Shown one piece after another: positions 34,589 to 47,279 of a stretch of 62,000 bases of DNA (within the stretch, counting starts at the first letter, position 1; each line of letters begins with the position of its first letter). Position numbers and translations under genes: made by a program. Under the pieces are notes generated by a model, which was given only the letters and a program-made list of their open reading frames with translations, was not told the DNA's origin and ran no database searches. Source of the DNA: Adiantum capillus-veneris (lineage: Eukaryota; Streptophyta; Polypodiopsida; Polypodiales; Pteridaceae); contig CM043942.1 in NCBI GenBank assembly GCA_014529385.2, positions 31,676,469 through 31,738,468 on the forward strand, read 5' to 3'.

Positions 34589-34828
34589 TTGTTGAAGATT
34601 CAAAAGTCAATAATCAGGCTTTATGTATTGACACAAGAAGAGTGTGATGGTAAAGTTATCTTCTTTATGAAGCTCGATGATTGTCAAGTTGTAAACATTC
34701 AACCTCTCAAAAGGGTAAGCACTACCTTGATGAACAGGACCTTGATGGGTATCGATATTGAGCTAAATGCAAATGACAAGGGGAAACACTTTTTTTGGGC
34801 TTCAATCAGAGAAGAATATCAGTGGTGA
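34589..34828 (+). pseudogene. Inverted related copy of the 33.06-33.24 kb piece
   Basis: The frame VLTQEECDGKVIFFMKLDDC followed by KRVSTTLMNRTLMG resembles VTFEEARGVLYFFLKLDEC followed by REVTITLMNRELFK read from the minus strand at about 33190-33040. The two pieces are therefore paralogous and face opposite ways. Function unknown. 34830-36170 holds no recognisable gene. Confidence 0.4.
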
Positions 34829-36172
34829 CTAGTAGCTTTTCATATCTCGCATGAGACACAAGAGTCCCTCAAGGTGGTATGTCAATCACACATTAATTGT
34901 TCATGTCATTCAACAACAATAACAAAGACAAAGGTTACATGTTTTAGGTTTGAATATGTTTCAAGTTAATTGGAACTTGGCAAGAGACTTGAATTACATG
35001 CTAGGGTGCAAGCAAGGTGCCATGATGCATTTAACAATTGTTGCCATAGTAAAGTTTTAACAATCACCAAAGTCAAGGATGCAAAGGTCAATAATTCAAA
35101 GTATGGAAAGGTATAAGGTCTCCAACTAGGTGATTGGGGCAGCTTGATAGTTGAACTTCCTTTACTCTCAAGTTCCATTGATGACACCTTACTCCAGCTC
35201 AACGAAGAAAGGATACAAGCAATAGAAGAGAAGAACTCCTCTATGTATCACGATCGTAGATGTAAGGACTATAAACCACAAGCCAAGTCAATAAATCAAA
35301 GGTTATAATAGAAGCTATCTTTTATGTTACAAAAATAAAATCTCATTGACATACCTAAGATGAGCCTAGGATCTATAAACAACACCTTTTTCTCCACATT
35401 TAAGAGGCACATCTGCCATTTATAAAGTCTTAAATGTCATATGAGACTTATCCTTAACTAACAAGTAGACTTGTGAAAAGTACGCGACTAATCGGTTCCA
35501 CCCATCTGTAGACATAGTTTTGTTTGAATAATAGTCTACCAATTTCCACAAGGAACTCACCCATTCTTCGTGTTTTTTAATTACTACAACTTTGTTTTAC
35601 ATAAAAAAAGAGATTCATTCCTTCATTAATTTTGGGCACAGGTTCTTTCATACAGCCCTTCAAACATCACCTAAAAAATTCTTTCTCAAACAGGGTCTAA
35701 TAAAGATAGTCATAGACTTTAACAAAAAGAATTATCTAAATTTATGAGTTTGCAGCTACTACTTGCAGACTTTCTCTATCGAACCAATAGAACCTTTGCA
35801 AAGGTTTCTTGTTCGCTAACCAGGAAGCCGACAATCAAAACTTTCCTTTTGCTAATCGCTAGGGATACTCGTTCACAATGAAAGGCAAGTTTTGCTAGCC
35901 AGATCTTATTCTCCACTACTCGCAATATTTCCTCACTAACCATGAGCTCGTCTCAAAAGAGCTTGCCTTATTAGTAACTTCCTTTTCTAGGAATAACTTT
36001 ACATAGTGATCAAACAAACAATCTTTTGCCAAAAAATTATTTCAACTTACTTTATGAAAACATATGCTTGTCTCTGGTGATCACAATCACATTCTTGGTC
36101 AATTTAGGACATCCCATGCTTCCTGTACTAAGGTCAACTTATGTATGAAAAATACAAAAACTTGACAATTGA

Positions 36173-36325
36173 CTTACCAAATTAGAAGGAGTGGATAAAA
36201 CAATAAACTGCGGTTGAGAATGGCATCCAACAACCTCATTCTCTGGTGCCATAGGTTAAGGATTCACTAGAGGTTCATGCACGACATTGGAGCTTTGTGT
36301 TCTCTTTCTGGGTGGGGCCATCTCT
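36173..36325 (-). pseudogene. Isolated first exon, MAPPRKRTQ start
   Basis: The minus strand reads MAPPRKRTQSSNVVHEPLVN, a stop, then PMAPENEVVGCHSQPQFIVL, and ends at a GTAAGTC donor. A basic N-terminus with a splice donor suggests the first exon of a nuclear protein, possibly of the same broken gene whose later pieces lie at 33-34.2 kb. That link is inferred only from orientation. Confidence 0.35.
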
Positions 36326-36954
36326 CATCCAATAAATAGAGAAGATAAAATGGTGTGATACTAGAATCAATCAGAACCAGTTGGATGTTAGTTACAACAA
36401 AGAGATACATTTATAAATCATTTCCAAATTACATAAGAATACGACTCTAGTGTATTTGTTATACATTCATTTATCTAGGAACACTTCCTACCGCCTACAC
36501 ATTTTGACGAACAATATTGGGATGGATGACTTCTCAAAAGGTTCTGAGTCCTGGTAAACGGTTGTGCCTTGCATGTAGCCAATGGTTCCAACGAAGCTTT
36601 CATAGCCTCATATCCAAGTATGCCAGGGACTATGCCTTGATCGATCACCTAGGAGGGAGTCAAGGAGGGGGAGTGGTGCCAAGAGGCCTTCTCTCACCAT
36701 AGCAGAGATTTTTTTCTCAAAATGTATATTGCTCTTTTCCTCTAATCATTCTATGCTCACCCTGTATCTCTTTATGTAGGCTTTTGGGGGTGCGTTATTC
36801 TTGTCAAATGCTTTTTGGATCCTTTCCTCGCGTACCACTATTTTGGAATACAAGTATCTCACATCACTAATTTTTGCATAGTCAACTATGGTCGACCTCT
36901 GCTTTTAGCTATGAGTTCCCATTGGCCTCTCTTTTTGGAGTCCTTTTCTCTTGA

Positions 36955-37770
36955 TTATCTGGGAAGTTAGGTTTATGTTTAGGTTATCAGCTAGGTTAGG
37001 TTATAGATTAGGTTAGGTTATAGGTTAGGTTTAGGTTATACGTTAGGTTAGGTTAGAGCTAGTGGCAAATGGTAGAAAAAATGCAAACGAAAGGTTAGGT
37101 TCAGGTTATAGATTAGGTTTAGGTTATAGGTTAGGCTAGGTTATAGGTTGGGTTAGAGCTAGGGACAAATAGTAGAAAAAATGCAAGCAGACTTCGGAAA
37201 TGACTCGTGTACTTCAAAAAATACAAATAGACTTTGGTTATAGGTTAGGTTTAGGTTATAGGTTATATGTTATAGGTTAGGTTATGTTAAGTTTAAGTTA
37301 TAGGTTATAGGTTAAGTTAGGTTTAGGTTTAGATTATAGGCTATAGGTCAGGTTAGGTTAGGTTTAAGTTATATATTAGGTTAGGTTATAGTAGAGCTAG
37401 CAACAAATAGTAGAAAAACGCAAACAAACTTCGAAAATGACTCGTGTACTTCAAAAAATACAAACAAACTTGGAAGATGACTCATGTACTTCAAAAAATG
37501 CAAATGAACTTCGATTAGGTTAGGTTATAGGTTAGGTTTAGGTTATATGTTAGGTTATAGATTAGGTTTAGGTTTAGGTTATAGGTTGGGTTAGGTTATA
37601 TGTTAGGTTAGAGCTAGCAGCAAATAGTAGAAAAAATGCAAACGAACTTCGGTTAAGTTACGTTATAGGTTAGGTTAGGTTATAGGTTAGGTTTAGATTA
37701 TAGGTTAGGTTAGGTTATATGTTAGGTTAGAGATAGCGGCAAATAGTAAGAAAAATGCAAATGACTTCGA
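36955..37770 (+). repeat. TTAGG/TTATAGG-type tandem repeat with interspersed unit
   Basis: Runs of GGTTAGGTTATAGGTTAGG and GGTTTAGGTT alternate with a unit carrying AGAGCTAGCAGCAAATAGTAG, AAAATGCAAACGAACTTCG and ATGACTCGTGTACTTC, present four or more times. The short motif resembles TTAGG but is not the plant telomere TTTAGGG, and it is degenerate. It is best read as a satellite-like array. Confidence 0.85.
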
Positions 37771-37802
37771 AAATGACTCGTGTACTTCAAAATGCAAACG
37801 GA

Positions 37803-38238
37803 CTTTGATAAACAAAGTATAATAACGCAATCAGACTTTAAAAGTGCACACAGACTTCAAAACCCTAATATATAGTCATTGACCAATAAAGACAAGATTA
37901 TTACCCTATGATCCTTATCTCTATGCACCTCTAGACTGAGGTGTGTTGGGATCGGGAATGGCTAGAGGATGTGAGGTTGTTAAAGCTAGCGAAAAATAGT
38001 TGAAAAAACGCAAATGGACTTCGAAAATGATTTCTGTACTTTAAAACGCAAACGAACTTTGATAAACGAAGTAAAATAACGCAATCGGACTTCAAAAGTG
38101 CACAAAGACTTAAAAAAACCTAATATATAGTCGTTGACCAATAAAGACAAGATTATTACCATGTGGTCCTAATCTCCATGCACCTCTAGACGGAGGTGTG
38201 CAGGGATCAGGCATGGCTAAAGAATGTGAGGTTGTCAT
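37803..38238. repeat. Direct repeat of about 180 bp, about 248 bp apart
   Basis: ACGCAATCAGACTTTAAAAGTG through CACCTCTAGACTGAGGTGTG (about 37824-37945) recurs at about 38076-38195 with point differences, with GGCTA and GTGAGGTTGTT after both. The copies lead straight into the N-terminus of the second CACTA transposase. Confidence 0.85.
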
Positions 38239-38309
38239 GTAGTTAGTAGTGTGTAGTTATAATGAAAGTGATTTAATTATTTGTTGCATCATTGGTAGAT
38301 AAAATATGG

Positions 38310-41300
38310 ACAATAGGATGGTGTGTCCTTGTGCGCATTGCAAGCATCACATCTTTTGAAAACAAAAAATCTGCGATCAGCTCATACGCAATAATAGTCT
38401 CTTTTCCATAGAGAAACTACAAGACCTGCATTATCAATCTCATGGTCCATAGATAATAGATCAATTTTTCCAAGTAGATATTGCTCCAACTTCATCCCAA
38501 AGAAGATAATTTTCAAACAAATAGCCATCGACTGAGTCCTCCCAACCAGTACCTGATGTGGCATTTCAATCTAGTCATTAAAAACATAGAAGATGACAAC
38601 ATTCAAGGCAATACTACGAACCAACCTCAGTCATCCCGTCCATATCGATGGCATGATAGCAACGATAAAGAGGGCGAGATGATGCAAACTCTTGCATGTA
38701 TGCCGCTTCACAACTGAAAAAATCTCAGTTCTCCACACCGCTTTGGCAATGCTTAATTTGCAATCTGTCTATGAGTCTGACACCTCCATCACAGAGCTTT
38801 TTAGGTAAAGAAATTGTATCCTAAGCATGATAAAGTGAAAATTATAGTTCAATAATGTGATCAAGGGGTTGACTTGTTCATGTAACGATAGGCTGTCCAA
38901 CAAGAAAATCTTGTCGGAAGGGAATCACATGCCCCCTATCCATCCAGTCGCTAAAAGCTTCTTACTAATTTGGGCTTGGATTATCACAAAATACATGCAT
39001 GTCCTAATGATTGTTTACTTTTTTGCAATGAGTATGCAAATCTGGAAGAATGTCCCAATTGTGAATCAAACAGGTATATAGAGAGGAGACACAAGGAAAA
39101 TTTATCCCTGTGAAGGTCCTTCAACACTTTCCTATCATTCCAAGAATAAAGAGCATGTTCAAGTGTAAGTCTATAGCCGCTTTGATGACATGGCACTCAA
39201 ATACTAGATCGACAGATGATATGATGCGGGCACTTGTTGACTCTCATGCATGAAAGCACATAGAGAAAATTTGGCCTACATTTAAGAATGAGCCTGGATG
39301 CATCCGCTTTGGTCTGGCAATGGACGGAGTAAACCCATTTGGATTACAGAGTTTATCATGGAGCATGTGGCCTATTTGTTTGGTTAATTATAATCTTCCA
39401 CCATGGCTAGCTATCAAGAAGGGCCATCGGTTGTTGTCACTGATCGTCCCAAGAAATTACAGATCAAAGAACATGGACATCTATCTAGAACCACTTATAG
39501 AAGAACTCCAAATCTTATGGACACGAACCAATGTGGTTGATATGTCCCAACCAATCGGACGACAAAATATACATGTGCAAGGCATTCTCATATGGACCAT
39601 GCACAATTGGCTAGGCTTTTGTGAGTGTTTAGGTAAGTGCCTTTGAAACCCTCACATACATGTTATTCCTGGCTATGCCAACGCTTTTATATTTTAATTT
39701 TGTGATTTTTCAAGCTTGAGTTACTCGGACAATCTACATGTCTGAAATGTGGTCCTCGACTTGGCTTTAGCCGCTCTGATCATTTGAGTAAGATAGTTTA
39801 TGAGGATCATGGTATATTTTTGCCTAAAGGACATGAGCTACATGGAACAAACATATGCAAATACGACATGCATCCACTAAAAGCGAGCGATTGGAAAAAC
39901 ATGTGGCTAGAGAGGGGCGATTTGATGCCACCTAGAATGAAAAGAATTTCTATTTTCCATGAACTCCCGTACTGGAGTGACCTGCTGATTAATCATTTGC
40001 TCGACCCAATGCACATCTTCAAGAATGGGGGAGATCATATGGAAAACTATCGCTGGAAAAAGGGAGAGCAAGGCCCAAAGAGATAACCTGCAGGCTATGA
40101 GTCAAATTCCAGAGATGTGGTCTCAACTTAAACCTAATGGAAAGTTTGCTATACCAAAAGGTCCATGGGTTTTGTGTCGTGCAGAAGAGAAACAAGTGAA
40201 TAAGACTATATCTTCATTCAAGACTCCCACTAGATGCATGCAATGTTTGAAAACGGCCTTTACGAGAGATGTCAATCTTAGTGGTCTTAAGTCCCACGAT
40301 TGGCACAATTTTTTACAGAGGTATCTTACCAATTTCCATAAAGGAATTGTTTGACATATGACATTAGAAGAAAAATGTACAAAATCAATGAGTTGGTACG
40401 CTGGATCATTTCAAAAGAGATCAGAGAAGACAGCATCGATGCAACATGCTTAAATGCTATTGAAGTAGTGTGTATGGTGGAGAAGTACTTTCCAACAAAC
40501 ATTATTACCATCCAAATGCATGTACTTGTGAATGTGGTTGACAAAGTTGCAGTTGCTGGGGTAGTCCATAGCATGTGGATGTTCTTCTTGGAGAGATTCA
40601 TGAAGACTTTAAAGGGGTTCATTCATCAAAGGGCTCACCTCGAGGGTAGCATGGCCGAAGGATGGCTTGTACAAGAGTCTCTTGTCCTCATTGGTGAATT
40701 TTTGGGCTCAATTGATCTAGAGATGCTTTGAATGTGGACTATTGAGGTCAACATCAAGGTGACAAGGGACAAGCCGCAAGGACAAGGCATCATTAGGAAG
40801 ATGGACATCACAATGAGAGAAAAAGTTATGAGATTTTGCTTTTAACTTAGACATCATGCAAAAGTGGTTAGAGAGGTATGTAGGGGAAAAGCAGCAATGC
40901 TTGACAGATTGCCCGCAATTCAAGTGCCACCGTGCCACTAGAAACCTTCCTTTTCCAGATTATCTTCAGAAATTGCTTGACTTTCCAACTCGGCGGTGGT
41001 TAGATGCGACAATCTCAGAGGCAAAGATGAATGGAGTGTTGATTACTGAAGAGGAAGAGGATATGTCAAGGGGTTGCAATTGGCATGTAAAGTTTCACAA
41101 CTTCCTTTTCAAGCTCCACATGATGACATTACTTTAATAACTTTAATTTTTTTTCAATTTTGTGGCTGCAGTATCATAAATATGGATCTTTGTGGTCGCA
41201 TGGGAAACACTTTAGAGTAATGGATAGACGAACAAAGGGTCACCTTCGATAGTGGTGTTAGGGAAAGCTTCATCCAAGAAATTAGGAGTAGTGCCAGGGA

Positions 41301-41841
41301 TGAGAACACAGAGACTAGCCAGCTTGAATACTTTGGCTACATCCAAGACATCTTGAAGATTAGCTTTAGAAAGTTTCATATTTTTATATTTGATGTCAAG
41401 TGGTTGAAAATTATTACCAACGGCCCTAATGCAACTATGCGCAAAGACAAGAGTGGATTGATTCAAGTGAACTCTAGGTGGGTGTGGAGAGATGCGGGGG
41501 ATACATTCATACTTTCGTAGCATTGTGAACAAGTTGTGTTCACAAAAGATCCACTATAGAGAGAAAATGATGAAAATGATCTGTCTAAACCGCGCTTGCT
41601 CTATGCTGTTCAAGTTGCTCCATGCAGCAAGCAAGCGTGAAAAGGATTGGAAGTTGAGGTCGAAGAGCTAATTCATGAACAAAGTACAGGGCCGACGGAT
41701 GATATAAGTTTGGATTTTGAGCTGGAGTTCAGTGGTGAGCATATGCCTAAACCTAGAGATGAGCTTTCAAATACTGAAGCTGAAGCGGACAACGATGAAG
41801 AAGTAGAGTTTGATGACAAAGATGTAGGATATATTCATTGA
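38310..41841 (+). pseudogene. Second CACTA tnp2-type transposase gene, decayed
   Basis: It starts MDNRMVCPCAHCKHHIF (transposase-associated domain), then a charged block with YRWHDSNDKEGEMMQTLA. The core reads in shifting frames: IHACPNDCLLF, LAMDGVNPFG-like at 39320, NYNLPPWLAIKKGH, SKNMDIYLEPLIEELQ, MWTMHNWLGF equivalents and HLLDPMHIFKNGG. LKSHDWHNFLQRYL is at about 40300, DUF4218 at about 40380-40730 (VVHSMWMFFLERFMKTLKGF) and DUF4216 at about 41320-41580. An acidic tail ends at 41841. Domain order equals the first element, but orientation is reversed and there are more breaks. Several GT-AG introns are likely. Confidence 0.85.
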
Positions 41842-41937
41842 GTTGTGTTGCAGCTTTTTTTTTTGGTTATTTGCATTGATTAAGTATTTCTTTTGTAAAA
41901 TAACATATTCTATATGTGTTATTTATGTATCTGTAGC

Positions 41938-42971
41938 CATGAGCGATGACGATGATACATACTTTCCTAGTTTTTGTTTTCATGTCACTCTGGCTGGCAT
42001 GTCACTCGAGCAGATGGGCTCATTTTTGACGCAATTCTCAGTAGAGCAGATTAGATACACATAGAACCTTTGGGCAGTTGGTTCCTCTAGACCTCCTACT
42101 CCCGCCCCTATGCCTAGGACTAGTATGCCCCCTACACCGACCATCCCCACACCTCAGTCGAGTGTGCCCCCTACACCGACGAGTGGTTCATCCTCGAGAC
42201 GAGGTAGGCATCTTTCTAGAGATGGCGGTTGATATGGTAGCAGTTCTACCAATGCGTACACACCATCGAGAGAGCGTCCACCACTCTCTTTAGTAGATAG
42301 TTCACCAATTGGCACACCACGTACACCTTGGGGACTACACGAGCATGATCCTAGCAAGGTGTCAAGAGCAGGGATGGGGCTGTTGTGTGGAAGATAGGGT
42401 CGGAAAGGCCGTGTGATTGAGGATTTGGCAGTTCTGTATAGTATAATTTGGCCACTCTGTGATGGAGATTTGGGATAATCAAGATGATAAAAGAAAGAGT
42501 TACATCATCCAGGCCATTCACAGATAGTACATGCCAGCAGAGAGGTACGATCCAATCTCAAATGATTGGATTTTGGGCATGGCAAAGTCCACAATGTCAC
42601 ACCGTCAATCAGAGACAAGAGACAGGTACAATGTCGGTAGTTCAAAGCCGGCATGGTTGGATGCAGAGGAGTGGGTGGGGATTGAACGAGAGACACAAGA
42701 CAATCCTGATAGATTTTAGCAGTAAAGAGATGCAGCCAGAGCACGTTTGGAGTGTGCTGAAGCATCACATCTTGGGAGTCGCGAGGCTAAGACACACTTT
42801 GACATGAGTTTGTAAGTATTTTACGTATGCTTTAAATTGTTAAAAATATATATGTTATTTGAAGATTTATCTCATGATTAAACCATAATTTTGCAGGAAG
42901 TTGTCGTGAATGTCTCCCAATCGAGGCCTCTCCCTCATCGTAATGCCTCCTTGTCGACGTTGTGGTTATGA
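41938..42971 (+). pseudogene. Second CACTA element TNPA-like gene
   Basis: MSDDDDTYFPSF starts at 41938 and is open to about 42062. Pro/Thr/Ser-rich frames follow (SMPPTPTIPTPQSSVPPTPT). A helical block in broken frames has KPAWLDAEEWVGIERETQDN and RDAARARLECAEASHLGSRE. A GTAAGT donor at 42812 and a TTTTGCAG acceptor ending at 42896 join in frame to a last exon ending at TGA 42969-42971. The composition and order mirror the gene at 11.6-13.1 kb. Unlike there, it follows tnp2 in the same direction. Confidence 0.55.
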
Positions 42972-43324
42972 TTTTGAAAACTTTTCATGATTCAACTTTT
43001 GATTTTGTGGTTTTGTTCTTCTTAAAATTTTGCTAATCTATATACACTCTCTCTTTAGGTCAAGTTGTACGTGGAATGCGGTTGCTTGTGCACTCTTCCT
43101 TTGGGCAGAGAGGGATGTTATCTACTGCTATAGTACATGCAACATCAGCTCCCAACCCTCTCTGTCCCAAAAAAAAAAATGCAAGTTCTGTCGTCTGTAC
43201 AGTTTTCGGTATACACGCTGGTATAGGCCTCGGAACAAGCGTCAAAATTCATACCTGCACTTATTTTAGCGTTTATTTCAGCACCTTTTCATATCTTATT
43301 CAAATGGCCTAAATACTGATGCAT

Positions 43325-43440
43325 ATATCGACGACACCGTGTCGACATTTATTTCAATGATTATTCCATCATATTTTACTTTTAAAACAAGATTTGAGTC
43401 ATCGATATCCGTGTCGATTTTTGCACGGCGTGTTGTAGTG
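43325..43440 (-). repeat. Right terminus of second CACTA element
   Basis: The sequence ends TGTTGTAGTG at 43440, giving CACTACAACACGCCG on the minus strand. Within 115 bp are repeated CGACAC/GTGTCG motifs (CGACACCGTGTCGAC near 43332, CCGTGTCGA near 43410). No matching left end was found upstream of 38.3 kb, so the left side is truncated or replaced by the TTAGG satellite. The terminal repeat differs from the first element (CACTATGGG). Confidence 0.65.
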
Positions 43441-43663
43441 AGTTCTTTTCATGAATCTTAAGCTTATGTTGATGGAGAAAAGGACACCTAGGTACACTCA
43501 CACACCCTAACACCTTAACACAACACAAGGAAATCCCATTAATTTTCTCCCACGAGTCCGCTTCAAGCTCTAAATGTCTTGAACTACAAGCTCTTGTCTA
43601 CTCGTAGACACTACGTATTGAGTCAAGTTGATCAAGGCTTGGAATGTCCCTTGATGGACATGT

Positions 43664-43966
43664 GTGCATCCCTCATGCATGCTTAAGCATTCTTGGAAAA
43701 ATACTAATGCTATTGATTATGCCTGGAATATGGAGCTTGCAAAAAGAAGGGAAGAGTGTATGAGAGAGTTGGAGCCTATTCTATCAAGTGTCGGTCTTCA
43801 TGGTGGCGCCGTTGAGCTAATAAAGGACAAAAAGGAATTGGAATTTTCAGAAGATCTATCCAAAAAAATATGTATGGGTTGTAGTAGAGCGAGGCATCTG
43901 CTTTCAAACGATTCTAGATCCAAAGTCCCAATGAGTTTTAGTAATGTAAAACGATGTGTGACATAA
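43664..43966 (+). CDS. Unrecognised 100-aa ORF
   Basis: A helical, charged sequence (MELAKRREECMRELEPILSS, then GGAVELIKDKKELEFSED) runs on through a Cys pair and a Ser-rich end. No family is recognised. It lies 220 bp beyond the CACTA right end. It may be a transposon or gene remnant and there is no evidence of expression. 43970-44500 has nothing identifiable. Confidence 0.25.
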   Translation: MHPSCMLKHSWKNTNAIDYAWNMELAKRREECMRELEPILSSVGLHGGAVELIKDKKELEFSEDLSKKICMGCSRARHLLSNDSRSKVPMSFSNVKRCVT

Positions 43967-44551
43967 CCACCTAGAAAGGTAATGAAGAAGCCCCTAGAAT
44001 TAAGTGTACTCATGTATGGAAATTTGTTGACAATATTTGTAGTCTATCTTAAAAGAAAAAGCTAACATTTGATGAGATCTTCACCTTAAAGGTTGTAATC
44101 AATAGTGTCACAACCCAAATGGTTGATGCCTAGGGGGAACAAACGTAACACATTACATGGGGGGAAAAACACTTAGTCTCTATAAGAAAAATTCTTGTGG
44201 GTTTGAGCTAAAAGGGTATTTTATATTTGCAAGCTTCCATTTTTGAGCTTTTGCAATTGAACCTTTATTTTCGAGCTTTTTAACACTCTCATTACACCAA
44301 GAATATAATTGTGGCATGAGAAAAGTCTACAGAAGATTGTGCATTCCTTCAGTTACGAGGCAATTAAATGTGACATGCATACAGGTCGATGCTTGAGGGA
44401 TGTAAGCTTTACCATTATCTTATTATACTGAAATGTAACTTTCAAAAAATAACCATTTGTAATTAGTTTTGAGTGAATATCTAACTACCAAACAACACAT
44501 GTAGTGTCAAAGTAACCTACCAAGTCAACTCTAGTAACCCCAAGACCAAAC

Positions 44552-44930
44552 TAGATTCCAAGTGGTAGTGTGACATGCATATCATACTACATAGTAAACA
44601 TCCAATTACATAATTTAGTCACACGATTACCAAAATGCCATGTCCACATCATGTGGCCACCATGTACACAAAACACACAAATCAAAACATCAGTATGCAA
44701 TGTCTAGAGAGTATCAATTCAAGAGGCCTCAAAAAAAAACTACATTTCAAGTGGTAGTGTGACGTGCATCTCACACTATCATAATAAACCTCCAATCACA
44801 TTACCTTGTCACATGATCACCAAAATGCCATGTTCACATCATATGACCACCATGTATATAAAACACATAAATCAAAACATCAAAATGCAATGTTTAGAGA
44901 GAGTCTCCTAAAGCAAGTTGTACCCCATGC
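44552..44930. repeat. 189-bp tandem duplication
   Basis: AAGTGGTAGTGTGAC occurs at about 44559 and 44748, and similarity extends through ACCAAAATGCCATGT, AAATCAAAACATCA and CAATGT-TAGAGAG in both copies, with about 10 to 15% differences. 45130-45860 has no recognised gene. Confidence 0.85.
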
Positions 44931-45867
44931 ATCAACACATCAGTGGTCCACATGCCATGTTGGACAAACATCTTTCATAGAGCAAATCATCTAGCTCTAA
45001 ATGCATGCAATGCCTCATATCCTTTGCACAAGCTTAACCCATCTAGATGGGGATTTAATGTTTGCAAGCTTTTCTTTTTGTGCTTTTGTAATCATAGCAG
45101 TACCTTTCGAGATTTTTGCCTCTAGCTCAATGCAATTTTTACACTAATTTCAAATTTGATTTGAAATTGTCCAATGGAATGGCACCATACTAGCAAATGA
45201 TTGCTTTAAGCTTTCCATCTCTGTCAAGCATTCCCTAAAATCTGAGCATGATAATATATGTTGTTCATCTCCCATTAACATGGATTCAACTCAGCATGAA
45301 ATTCATGAACTTTCTTTTAATGCTAATAATATCCAAGCATCCTCGGCTAAACTACTCCGACTCCCTTATATATTGTCACAGATTATTCATATGTCATCGA
45401 CTATTTGTATGCTCTCAAGGAAGTGGGAGTCATGTAGCAATCTGATTATGGGATGTTGGACTCACATCTCCGATCTCGCAGGGACATTTTCGTACCACTA
45501 TGCTCCCCCCAATGGTCCAATTTTGACTCTTCTCACATGCCACCTTGTCAACTACACCCATACCAGATCACCGCAAGCAGTGCATGGATCAGGGATCTTC
45601 CCTTTGTAGGGAACTCAAGCAAGTGTTGAGGTAAGTTTAGGAACCCTTTTGCAAGTAACTCCTAGACGGTCGGACTCGCTATATTGGGCCCCCGATGAAG
45701 CAAGAACAACGCACACGGGCATGAAGTTATTATAGCCTCTAGCTCCATCTTTTCATAGGGATGCCAATAGGCAACTTCCACAGTAGAGAAAACGTCGATG
45801 ATAGCGTTCGTAGGTCAAGGGATCCTCTATCCGTGTGTCGAGAAGACAACCCGCCAAACCATCAACG

Positions 45868-45869
<2 letters not shown>

Positions 45870-45931
<62 letters not shown>
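45870..45931. repeat. (GA)n microsatellite
   Basis: About 62 bp of pure GA. The flanks to 46980 show no recognisable gene or element. Confidence 0.95.
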
Positions 45932-45934
<3 letters not shown>

Positions 45935-46990
45935 CATCAATGGTTTGCATATGAAATTAGATGGTGTTATGTACGGACAATATACTTTACAAAAATAGGA
46001 AATACAAAAACAATCAATGATTTGGTAATGCAGACAAAAATTTCCTTGATGTAGCAAAAACATCAGATAAAATCCCATGGGTTCTTATAATCCTTTTGAT
46101 TACGTCTTAAGAGATTAAAAAAAGAAACATAATACCATTATAATGAGTATCATTAGAAAGCAATGAGATGACCTCAAAAACTTATAGAAACTAGCATTGA
46201 AATCAGGTAACACAAAATGCAAGGACAATCATCAAACATCGCTAGGATCATATATTTAAGTTCCCTAAAGTTCATATATTAGAAAACAAACGATAGGGAA
46301 ACTACAAACATGCCACAAAGAGACCCATCAAAAGATCCTTTAAGTACCTTAGCACGATAACATCACCGTCAGGAGCTTGGCTATGGTAGCTAGTGGTGGA
46401 GATTCCATGACTAATGGTGAAGCAATGGTGCAACTATATGAAGCTCCACTTATTATATTGGGATTATGCTTGTGGCAGCAAGTTTAAAGTGTTGATATCG
46501 TGGTCTTAGCTAGAGAGGGCTTTTATATATACGTGCAGTACCTACGGTTGCTCCAATCATCTCTGTAGACTCCATCGTCTGCATGCATATCGATAATCTT
46601 TTGATGCACACGCTTGCATGTCTATTTCCTAAAACATTGATCCAGAATGACCAAGTACTTGTAAGGCAATCTACATTATTTACTTGGGTACACATATATA
46701 AAAGAATGCACATACCAAATGAGGGTGCATCATGACATATATATGCACATATGAATTTAGTGTACAAAGGACGTTGGACATTGAGAGAACAGGATATTGA
46801 GAGAATGGGAACTTTTGATTAAGTATTCATGATTGACTTGGAACAAATGTGAGAGGAAAGTCTGTTGGGCGTCAACAACACTCCATTTAAGGCCTCCCTC
46901 CCTCTCTCTCTTTTGGCATGTATTACTCTCTCTCTGCAGAGTCAACACCTCCAAGTTTTGCAACACAATGGGTACAAAACCCTCATAGGG

Positions 46991-47130
<140 letters not shown>

Positions 47131-47279
47131 CGTGGTCCAGATTCAAATGAAAGGCATGGGGAGATGAAACCTATAACCATTACATTTTTTTAAAAATCAA
47201 TGAAAAATTGGTCTCTCTCTCTGGGATAGTTTCCTGCAAGACAAAGGAGTCTCATGGTTCTTGATACGCTCTATGATGC

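Noticed and set aside
36955-37770. True interstitial telomere
   Set aside because: The motif is a mix of TTAGG, TTTAGG and TTATAGG, not TTTAGGG, and is degenerate with an interspersed unit.
41212-41532. Minus-strand 106-aa ORF at 41.2-41.5 kb
   Set aside because: It is antisense to the DUF4216 region of the plus-strand tnp2.
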